Of a stretch of 32,352 nt of DNA, positions 7,377 to 14,400 are shown in pieces (position 1 is the first letter of the stretch; every line of letters begins with the position of its first letter). This DNA comes from JAVZJR01 sp037447235. Lineage in GTDB: Archaea > Micrarchaeota > Micrarchaeia > Anstonellales > Bilamarchaeaceae. The translations under genes and the position numbers were made by a program. Under the pieces are notes generated by a model. That model saw nothing but the letters and a program-made list of their open reading frames with translations, searched no databases and was not told the DNA's origin. The stretch is taken from the NCBI GenBank assembly GCA_037447235.1, contig JBBIHC010000009.1, forward strand, positions 1 to 32,352. Direction: 5' to 3'.

Positions 7377-8068
7377 TTCTCCAGCACCTTTGTCTCAACG
7401 CTTCCGGCAGTCAGCTTGTTCAGCTTGTCAAGAAATTCGCCCTGCATGCCTGCAAAAATTTCAACAACCACAATGAGGCTCCCGTCAGAAAGCCATTGCT
7501 CCTGCCTTATGCCGTAGCTCTTGAGCGTTCCGTAGCAGCGGTGCGCGTGCTCCGGCGGGATTTTTACTGCCAGGTGGATCTTGTCAAATTTCATCGGCAG
7601 GATTGTTATAAGTTCTTTTACAATATCCTTCACCTGCTCCCTCGCGTCTTTGAAGGGGTCAACATGTATCCTTGCCTGCTCAAGGGCAGCCTCTATCCTG
7701 TTTACCGGGTGCGGCAGTTTCGTTCTCGGGTCTATTGCTTCTCTCGCTATTATAGCGACTATCTGCCTGTACTTTTCTTCCTGTTTTTTCCTTCTTTGCT
7801 CGGTTGTCAGCTGGACCTCCCCATCTTTGAGCACGATTTCAAGTATCTTCATCAGGTCCGCGGTCCCGAAAACCTTCTGCACGTCGTTTGACTTTGCCCG
7901 CTCGCCTTTCTTCGCGTTTTCATATATTTCCTCAGCAATCAGTATGTTCTTCAGGTCCGGCTTTCTTCCCTCCTTGTACGCATATGCGGCTTCAGGATCA
8001 ACATAGAGCTCAAAGTGCTTTCCGTCCTTGTCGTACGATGCTATGACTGCCTTGTCCAGAGAAACCAT
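7373..8068 (-). CDS. Ribosome maturation protein SBDS/SDO1 homologue
   Basis: 231-residue SBDS family protein, which in archaea and eukaryotes acts in late maturation of the large ribosomal subunit (release of anti-association factor aIF6, with an EF-2-like GTPase). The N-terminal SBDS domain (YDKDGKHFELYVDPEAAYAYKEG..) is followed by the helical middle domain (RIEAALEQARIHVDPFKDAREQVKDIVKELITILPMKF, conserved) and the C-terminal ferredoxin-like domain (SLIVVVEIFAGMQGEFLDKLNKLT). The ATG at 8068 is used since GGTGGTG sits 3-4 nt upstream; an in-frame GTG at 8077 is an alternative. It is the first gene of the SBDS-flpA operon. Confidence 0.95.
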   Translation of the reverse strand: MVSLDKAVIASYDKDGKHFELYVDPEAAYAYKEGRKPDLKNILIAEEIYENAKKGERAKSNDVQKVFGTADLMKILEIVLKDGEVQLTTEQRRKKQEEKYRQIVAIIAREAIDPRTKLPHPVNRIEAALEQARIHVDPFKDAREQVKDIVKELITILPMKFDKIHLAVKIPPEHAHRCYGTLKSYGIRQEQWLSDGSLIVVVEIFAGMQGEFLDKLNKLTAGSVETKVLEK

Positions 8069-8078
8069 AAGCACCACC

Positions 8079-8108
8079 AGATATTCTTTTAATAGAATAT
8101 CTTTAAAC
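8079..8108 (-). promoter_or_regulatory. SBDS-flpA promoter with palindrome at the initiation site
   Basis: A TATA-like TTTAAAGA (minus strand, 8101-8108) predicts a start near 8078. Immediately inside lies a perfect inverted repeat, AGATATTC (8079-8086) and GAATATCT (8095-8102), with an 8-nt A/T spacer. It sits between the TATA box and the start site, where a repressor would block initiation. No regulator is identified. Confidence 0.5.
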
Positions 8109-8208
8109 TTTTCTCTATTAATAACTGCTAGCCGTCTTCTCTCGGTCGCGCTTGGAGTGGCACGTACTGGCTGTCACCGCGCGTATTTTTCTGGCCACGG
8201 TGGTGTAG

Positions 8209-8247
8209 GGCCTTGAAGCGCTTTTGATCGGCGCACAAGGCGCACGA
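8209..8247 (+). other. D-loop intron of tRNA-His (39 nt, predicted)
   Basis: Cutting after G8208 and after A8247 restores a canonical D loop. The ends fit a relaxed bulge-helix-bulge: GTGT (8203-8206) pairs with GCAC (8242-8245); bulges AG/G (8207-8209) and GA/T (8246-8248) are each cut after the second base; the inner helix is GCCTTG (8210-8215) with CAAGGC (8236-8241). The outer helix is missing, so the motif is of the HBh' type. The exact borders are inferred. Confidence 0.8.
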
Positions 8248-8269
8248 TGGTTAGCATGGGGGCCTGTGG

Positions 8270-8306
8270 CGGATTTTTTGCCTCTTTCCGCAAGAAACCC
8301 GCAGCC
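8270..8306 (+). other. Canonical 37/38 intron of tRNA-His (37 nt, predicted)
   Basis: A strict bulge-helix-bulge can be drawn. CTGT (8264-8267) pairs with GCAG (8301-8304). The three-base bulges GG/C (8268-8270) and CC/A (8305-8307) are cut after the second base. The inner stem 8271-8281 pairs with 8290-8300, broken by one A-C mismatch, and closes an 8-nt loop. The position between nucleotides 37 and 38 is the commonest archaeal intron site. Confidence 0.9.
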
Positions 8307-8324
8307 AGCCCTAGACCCGAGTTC

Positions 8325-8616
8325 GAATCTCGGCCGTGGCCTTTCCGGTTTTTTAGTTTGAAAACCTCAGGAAGAGATTCGAACGAGGAGANNNNNNNNN
8401 NNNNNNNNNNNNNNNNNNNNNNNNNNNNNNNNNNNNNNNNNNNNNNNNNNNNNNNNNNNNNNNNNNNNNNNNNNNNNNNNNNNNNNNNNNNTGGCCTTTC
8501 CGGTTTTTTAGTTTGAAAACCTCAGGAAGAGATTCGAACGAGGAGAGGAGAATCTCGGCCGTGGCCTTTCCGGTTTTTTAGTTTGAAAACCTCAGGAAGA
8601 GATTCGAACGAGGAGA
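8325..8616. repeat. 70-bp tandem repeats containing the tRNA-His 3' end, around an assembly gap
   Basis: A 67-bp sequence at 8325-8391 recurs exactly at 8550-8616. A third, 5'-cut copy starts at 8492, right after the gap, with a 70-bp spacing to the last (8492 to 8562). Each full copy begins with the last 17 nt of the tRNA (GAATCTCGGCCGTGGCC) and ends in GATTCGAACGAGGAGA. Inside is a hairpin with GGTTTT/AAAACC arms. In the first copy an 11-bp inverted pair (8321-8331 and 8374-8384) copies the T loop backwards. The copy number is unknown because of the gap. It may be a tandem array, a tRNA-targeted att duplication, or unmerged contig ends. Confidence 0.8.
8392..8491. other. Assembly gap (100 N)
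   Basis: Exactly 100 undetermined bases, the conventional length for a gap of unknown size. Identical repeat sequence on both sides explains why assembly failed here. Confidence 0.98.
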
Positions 8617-8769
8617 CGCGGGAGCGAAGCGACCGCTACTGCTTTGCTGTAAAAATACCTGCACTTAAAAAAACAGAAGAATGTGCAGCGAGTGTAATGA
8701 AATGGAACGAGAGTCCAGTAAGAATACAAATACTATGGATATTTTAAACTGCCAGCGCCAATTTGCTTT
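8617..8769 (+). promoter_or_regulatory. Intergenic stretch with TATA box of the methyltransferase gene
   Basis: Between the repeats and the ATG at 8770 I see no gene or clear RNA. The TATA-like ATATTTTAAA at 8739-8748 is centred about 26 nt before that ATG, so the mRNA is probably leaderless. Confidence 0.55.
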
Positions 8770-9483
8770 ATGAAAAATCTGAAGGAGTACGCGCGCGCCG
8801 GCGATTCGTTTTATCTTTGTGACGAAAACGGAAATCTTTACTATAAAAAGAGCAGCAGGGCGAAACCGGTAAAACTTTCTCTTTTTCTTGGACATTTTTA
8901 CAATCTGCGGCTCTACCGTGGCGTTCCTGTGCTTGAGATAGATGGCTTGAGAATGCAGGTTATGAAAGGCTTTGAAAGCCCGCTTGGCTATGCCGAAGCA
9001 GTAGTGCGGACGCTTGGGGTAAAGAAAAACCAGTTTGTTTTGGATACTTGCATGGGGCTTGGCTATACAGCAATCGCAGCAGCCGAAAAAGGCGCAAAGG
9101 TTGTTACTGTTGAGTACAGCGAGGCGGTTCTTCGGCTTGCACAATATAATCCCATGGGCAGGGCTTTGTTCAATGACAAAAACATAACCGTGATGGCAGG
9201 AGATATCGCGGAAAAAATAAAAGAATTCAAGGATGGAACTTTCCATTGCGTCATTCACGACCCTCCGAGAATGAGCCACGCGCCGCATTTGTATTCAATT
9301 GGTTTTTATAGGGAATTGAAGCGAATATTAAAGCCAGGCGCCAGGCTTTACCATTATGTCGGCTCTTTTGGCGTTAGGAGAAGACGGAATATTGCAGCGG
9401 AGGTTTCGGAACGGCTGGCAAGGGCAGGCTTCAGAAAAATCAGGCGGCTTCCCAGTCTGCAGGGGCTGGTTTGCGTCGCGTAG
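8770..9483 (+). CDS. SAM-dependent methyltransferase, COG2521-like (archaeal)
   Basis: 237-residue predicted methyltransferase. SAM-binding motif I is VLDTCMGLGYTAIAAAEKG (about residues 88-106), followed by the acidic end of strand 2, TVEYSE, and the catalytic-type motif HDPPRMSHAPHLYS (about 163-176), which is characteristic of the uncharacterised archaeal group COG2521. The DPPR motif resembles the DPPY/NPPY of nucleic-acid N-methylating enzymes, so an RNA or DNA substrate is possible but not shown. A leaderless mRNA is predicted. It sits between the tRNA-His repeat region and a lipoprotein gene, with no obvious partner. Confidence 0.85.
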   Translation: MKNLKEYARAGDSFYLCDENGNLYYKKSSRAKPVKLSLFLGHFYNLRLYRGVPVLEIDGLRMQVMKGFESPLGYAEAVVRTLGVKKNQFVLDTCMGLGYTAIAAAEKGAKVVTVEYSEAVLRLAQYNPMGRALFNDKNITVMAGDIAEKIKEFKDGTFHCVIHDPPRMSHAPHLYSIGFYRELKRILKPGARLYHYVGSFGVRRRRNIAAEVSERLARAGFRKIRRLPSLQGLVCVA

Positions 9484-9543
9484 GCGTCCGCATGTTTATC
9501 GCTGTTTTAAAAATGTTGGGTCCATAAGGTATTCGGGGTTTGT

Positions 9544-10476
9544 ATGGACAGAAGGCTGCTTTTTTTGCCGTTTTTATTTCTGGCGCTGCAGTTTGGTTGT
9601 GTTTTTAACCAACAATCCAGTAGCGGTAGCGACGAGCAAGTCCTCGTGAACCACAGCGATTGTGTCGGCTGTTATGAGCCGGAAAATGTGCAGGAGGGGC
9701 AGGGCCCGCCGGCTGAAAAACCGGCTGATGAAAATGAAACAACTGTTGGGACAGAAACAGGAGAGCAGGAAGCAGGCGTGAATGAGACGGCGGAAAATAC
9801 CGAACAGGAACCGGCAAATCAGACCGAGAAAAATGAAAGCTCTACCGGGCAAAATGAGAGCTTTGGCGGAAACAACTGCGAAGGGCCGGCAGAGCCGGAC
9901 ATTTTTACAGCATCCTCTGTCAGTTATGCCGGGCAAACCTACGATGACGTGTGCGTGCGATGGGACACGGTTAAGAAATACTACTGCAGGGAAGGGCAGG
10001 TTAAAAACAGCAATTTCAACTGTCCTGCCGGCTACTGGTGCCAGTACGGCGCCTGCATTGAATTTGTCGGCTCCTGCACGGATTCTGACGGTAACGACAC
10101 CAGGACTTATGGCTATGTTTCCATTGTTCCGGCGCCATTTGCGTCTGAAAATAAATACGACGAATGCGAAGACGAGGCAACGGTCCGCGAATGGATCTGC
10201 CAGGAGGCAGAGGGAGCAGAGATTTTATTGGACTGCGGCTCTGGCTTCAAGTGCGCTGACGGGAAGTGCGTAAGAAGCCGGTGCGAGGAGACGGACGGCG
10301 GTTTTGTCCCGATGGTTTACGGAGAAACGAGGAACGAGCAGGAAACACTTTACGACCGCTGCATTGACGACGAGATTTTGAGGGAATACTACTGCTACGG
10401 AGACAGCATACGCCATAGGGACGTGAGATGCGCTGACCGGTGCATTGACGATTCTTGCGTGCCCGAGGAAGGGTAA
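9544..10476 (+). CDS. Secreted Cys-rich lipoprotein with three repeats
   Basis: 310-residue protein, not recognised by family. A hydrophobic leader ends in LALQFGC (Cys19), a lipobox-like site, so the mature protein is probably lipid-anchored outside. A Glu/Asn/Thr-rich, Cys-poor linker (about 30-115) leads to three Cys-rich modules of about 50-65 residues. Each holds a 'YDxC..E..xREYYC/W.C' core followed by a Cys pair or C-x-C-type end (for example YDDVCVRWDTVKKYYC, YDECEDEATVREWIC, YDRCIDDEILREYYC). Disulfides are likely. A TATA-like box lies at 9504-9513 and a GGGG RBS at 9535-9538. The next gene starts 9 nt after its stop, suggesting an operon. Possible adhesin or binding protein; function unknown. 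Confidence 0.8.
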   Translation: MDRRLLFLPFLFLALQFGCVFNQQSSSGSDEQVLVNHSDCVGCYEPENVQEGQGPPAEKPADENETTVGTETGEQEAGVNETAENTEQEPANQTEKNESSTGQNESFGGNNCEGPAEPDIFTASSVSYAGQTYDDVCVRWDTVKKYYCREGQVKNSNFNCPAGYWCQYGACIEFVGSCTDSDGNDTRTYGYVSIVPAPFASENKYDECEDEATVREWICQEAEGAEILLDCGSGFKCADGKCVRSRCEETDGGFVPMVYGETRNEQETLYDRCIDDEILREYYCYGDSIRHRDVRCADRCIDDSCVPEEG

Positions 10477-10485
10477 TGCGGTGGT

Positions 10486-11433
10486 TTGTTGTACAAAGTC
10501 AGGATAATAAGCGAAAAAACAAAGGACAGGCTGATGGCGGAATACTACGGCAAAAACCTCCTTGAGGGCAAGGCGGCGATCCACGGCGTCTGCACGAAGT
10601 TTTTTACCGATGATGCAGAGATGATGGCTATGTGGAGGCTTAATTTTGAGCGAATGCCAGACTGGATAAGGCCGCACGCAAGGATATTCTCGGTAAATGA
10701 TGGCAAAAAACTTTCCGTTCTTTACGAGCCGGCATCAAAAACGGTTTTTATCAGGAACTGCGGCTATTACGGCTGGATAAAGAGCATAGCCCTCGGTCTG
10801 GTTGCCGAGTTTATGGAAGATTTTTTCTCCGAGCACAGGCGGTATTCTGTCCACGGTTCCTTCGTGGATCGCAGGGGAAACGGGATTGCGATAATAGGGC
10901 CGTCAGGCTCGGGAAAGACGACTTTGACATACGGCCTTCTCCTTGACCGTGATTATAATTTTCTTACCGATGACTGGTTTTTTGTCCGTATGCTCGAGGA
11001 TTTCGTAGAGGTCTATTCAGCTGAAAAAAATTCATATGTTAGGAGCGACCTTGCCGAAAACTGGCCGCAGTTAAGGCGAAAGCTTGCCGAGGCGAAATTT
11101 GACAGCAGCCAGAGGGCGGTGATAGATGTAAGGCGATTCTTCGGCGGGAGCAGGATAAAAAAACAGTCAAAGCTGGGTCTCGTCGTGTTGCTCACGCGGG
11201 AGAAAGGAAAGCCCGTGGTAAAAAAGCTCGGCAAAAATGCAGCGCTTGGCTTTATGCTGAGAAATGATTTTTGCAATCCCCACCAGTTGTTAAGAACAAC
11301 TGAAAAGAAAATAAAGAGAAAAAAATTCTTTGCTGAAGTTTTTGACAGGGTGCCAACATACCTTCTCAACACAGTGGAGACTCCTGCGCAGTCTCTGAGC
11401 AGGCTAAAAGCGATCGTTAGCAAGCACTTCTGA
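10486..11433 (+). CDS. HPr kinase/phosphorylase-like P-loop protein
   Basis: 315 residues. The central part matches the HprK catalytic fold: a conserved His-Gly before the strand (SVHGSFVDRRGNGIAIIG), the P-loop GPSGSGKTT (residues 138-146), and the acidic LTDDW (160-164). Bacterial HprK phosphorylates Ser46 of HPr, but the archaeal context has no HPr here. The true substrate is unknown; a protein- or metabolite-kinase role is inferred. The start is one of two adjacent TTG codons (10486 or 10489) preceded by GGTGG; an ATG at 10534 is the alternative. It follows the Cys-rich lipoprotein by 9 nt, so the two are probably cotranscribed. Confidence 0.75.
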   Translation: MLYKVRIISEKTKDRLMAEYYGKNLLEGKAAIHGVCTKFFTDDAEMMAMWRLNFERMPDWIRPHARIFSVNDGKKLSVLYEPASKTVFIRNCGYYGWIKSIALGLVAEFMEDFFSEHRRYSVHGSFVDRRGNGIAIIGPSGSGKTTLTYGLLLDRDYNFLTDDWFFVRMLEDFVEVYSAEKNSYVRSDLAENWPQLRRKLAEAKFDSSQRAVIDVRRFFGGSRIKKQSKLGLVVLLTREKGKPVVKKLGKNAALGFMLRNDFCNPHQLLRTTEKKIKRKKFFAEVFDRVPTYLLNTVETPAQSLSRLKAIVSKHF

Positions 11434-11462
11434 TAGTTCTCTTCCGGCTCATCATAATCGAA

Positions 11463-14400
11463 TCAAGACTCTTCCTCTTTTTTCAGGTGCAACAGCGGGC
11501 CGCTTCCCTTCTTTTTCTGCTTGCCATACAAGAAGAATGCGATTATCGCTATGAGCACGACTGATGCGGCAATAAGATACAGCGTAGTGCCCATATTCCC
11601 TTTTAGGCCGTTTATGTAATTCATAGCCTCAGTCGCCTTTGCCATCGCCTTTGCATAGTTTTTGGCGTTCAACAGCCGCTCGGCTTCTTCTGTTTTTTTG
11701 CCTGCTGTCCCAAGCTGCTCGGCAGACAGCTCTGGCCCTTTTGCTTCCAGCGCAGCCTTCATCTCGCTTATCTTTCTGGCTGCGTTTGCCTGTAGCATAT
11801 GCAGCGTCTGGTTCATCGTCTCCATCTGCTTTGCGAATTCGTTTCTGATGGTATAATTTGCCTTTTCGATGTCCCCCACCTTTATGTACGACTCTATGTT
11901 GCTTATAGTCCCTTTGACCTTCTCCGGCGCCAGTGAAAACAGGCTTCCCTGGCCCGCGGTTTTTGCGTCCCTATACTCCGTTTCGTATTTTGACAGCAGT
12001 TCTTCCGCGACGCTTCTGAGCGCATCAAATTCCTGCCCCAGTGCTTCCAGCCCGGCTTTTTTGCCGGCCAGTATGCCGCTCTGGAGCTGCTCAAGCCGCT
12101 CAAGCTCATAAAGCAACTGCACTGCGTCAGTTGCCCTCTCCGTTGAAAGCAGGACGTTTATCGAGTCCTCCACTAGCTTCAGCTGGTATTGCGCTTCTTC
12201 CATGCCGTTTAGCTGCTTCTTGTAACTCTCAAAGTCCTTTGTGGCTTGTTTTGCTATCGCGCTTACTTCCTTTTTCAGCCAGTTTGCGTCAATGCTTTTC
12301 AATTCGTCCAGTTTTCCTTCTATTTCCTCTTTTGTGTCGCTGTCCGTTAGCGCATTTTGCTCCAGAGTTTCATTCAGCATATTCAATCTTGTCGTGAACT
12401 TGCTTGTCTCCGCGGTGCTCAAGCCAAGCTCATCCGCCTTTTCTATCGCGCTTTCAAGGTCCTCCAGTTCATTCCTTATCTTTCTTGCAGTATCATAGTA
12501 ACTTTTCAGCAATTTTGCCTTTTCATTCTCCAGTGCAGCGCTGGCTCTTTTCATCTCGTCAATTTTTCTCAATGCGCCGCTCTCATCCCCGCTTGCCAGC
12601 AGCATTTTGGCTTCCTGCGCCATCTGCCTTATCTGCGGCTCGGTCGAGTTTTCATATCTTGCTATCTCCCCTTCTGCGAACTGCGAGACATTGCTTATTG
12701 TGTACGAAACTGAGATGGTTGCAAACCCGCTTTTTTTGACATCTTGGAGCGTTATTATGTAACTTGCCCCTGCCTGCTGTTTGATGCACCTGTATGCGCC
12801 GCACGATATCGCTACATCCGAAATCCCGTTGCCGCCAATATCAGCGATTACCGGAACTTCATCAAGGTTTATCGCAGGCTTTACGATTATGTTATATGCG
12901 ACTTTCGTTTTTCCATTTTCTTTAGTAAACTGCGAAGCTGTTCTTTCTTCTGTGTATGCGTTGTTGTCAGTATATTCTGTTGTCAGCGCGTGTACCCCTT
13001 CGCTCAGAATCCTGTTTGGTTCAGCGCCGTCCACGAGCGCGTTTGCCTTGTTTTCAGTGTCTATCTTCACACCGCTGACGCTTAATTGGAATACTCTTTT
13101 TTCGTTTACCACGGCAGCACCGCCGCCAAGGCCTTTGGCTTTGACTTCGTAGCTTTTCGTCGTTGCCAGCAATACTCCTTTTTCAAATGTTATCGTTTTT
13201 CTTTCAAACCCGCCTATGCTCCCAAGCGTTATCCCCATCGTCTTTGAATCAGTCTGCACTCCAAGCACGCTTTCGCTTCCATCTTTTATGTCCGCATAAT
13301 TCAGGCGAAATTCTCCCTCTAGCGGAATTTTTACTGTTATTTCGCTGCCTTCATAAGGCTTAGGATTCGCGATGCTCACTATGTATTTGATTTCCGTGGG
13401 TTCGTCTATTTTTACGCGCCCCATTATGAGCGATGTTTCAGTTATGAGCTGGTTTGCCAGCGCATCGTTTATCCTCTCAGAATCCTGCGCCAGCATATCC
13501 TCTATTTCATAGTATTTTTCTTCAAGCTTTTTCAGCCTGCCGGCAGCTGCAAGCCAGTCTATGCTTCCATCCCTGCTGACAATTCCGCTCTCAGCCTGCT
13601 GCATCTCTGCAAGCAAGTCTGAGGCATTTGCTGCTTCCAGTTTTTCAATCAATTCTTTTCTCCTGTCCTCAAGAGCGTAAAAGCGGTTTCCTATTCTTTC
13701 TGCCAATTCGCTTTTTATCTGTGCCAAAAGGTCAAGCTCGTTTTCCGGCCTTGTGTTTTTTATGAATTCAAGCTCTGCCCTTAAGTCTGATACGCTAACA
13801 CCATCTTTTGCCGCATTGTTCAGCAAGTTTTCAAGTTCTGCAAGCGCTGTCTGGTAATCCTTCTCATAATCGCTGCTTTTTGTTGGCGCTGCTCCAGCCG
13901 CAAGCCCGAGCGCTTTCACATAATTTTCATATTTATCGCCAAGCGCAGTCGCCTCTTCGCCTGCGGCAAAAGCATCATTTGCAGCTTTTAGTTTTTCGTT
14001 TATCTGCTGCTCGCCATAACTCATGCTCCTCATAATGTTTTTTGTTTCCTCTATCTTTGCCGATGCTTCCTGCCTTTTTTCAGAAACGATTTTTTCAGCG
14101 TCCGCGATGATGTTTTCTGATTCGTTTTTTATGATATTATACCCCGCATTCGCCTTCTGCATCCCGCTTATCCCTGTCAAAAGATAACCTCTTGATTTGC
14201 TGTCATACGCCTTTTTGGCGTTCTTGTAATGCTCGTCCGCTTCTTCCTTCCTGTCTTTCAGCGCTGCCCATCTTTCGGCTATCGTCCCGATTTTTTCTGC
14301 TTCAAAACCCTCTGCCTCAACAGCTTCCCGTATTTTTTCAAGCGCCTCGTTTTCTGCTTTTTCATAAGCCTGCCCGGCATAAAACTTATTGTTAGAAGTT

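Larger units (their letters stand above)
8193..8341 (+). tRNA. tRNA-His (GTG) with two introns
   Basis: Removing 8209-8247 and 8270-8306 leaves a normal tRNA. Acceptor GCCACGG (8194-8200) pairs with CCGTGGC (8334-8340). The extra 5' G at 8193 pairs with discriminator C at 8341, the tRNA-His identity pair G-1:C73. The D arm is GTGT-AGTGGTTA-GCAT with A14, G15, G18, G19 and A21 in place. The anticodon stem is GGGGC/GCCCT and the loop is CTGTGGA with anticodon GTG at 8266-8268. The T arm is CCGAG-TTCGAAT-CTCGG. A short four-base variable loop and the weak U13-G22 pair are minor oddities. A T6 run (8349-8354) follows. No CCA is encoded directly after C73. Confidence 0.93.

Noticed and set aside
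8360..8400. Possible second tRNA on the minus strand, from the GTTCGAATC-like sequence in the repeats
   Set aside because: The five bases on either side do not pair as a T stem, and no acceptor or anticodon arm can be drawn. It is an inverted copy of the T loop only.
8325..8616. CRISPR array
   Set aside because: The repeated unit is about 67 bp with almost no unique spacer, only two or three copies are visible, one overlaps a tRNA, and no cas genes are in the window.
8665..9288. 207-residue minus-strand frame opposite the COG2521-like methyltransferase
   Set aside because: The plus-strand gene has clear SAM and DPPR motifs; the minus frame has none and no promoter.
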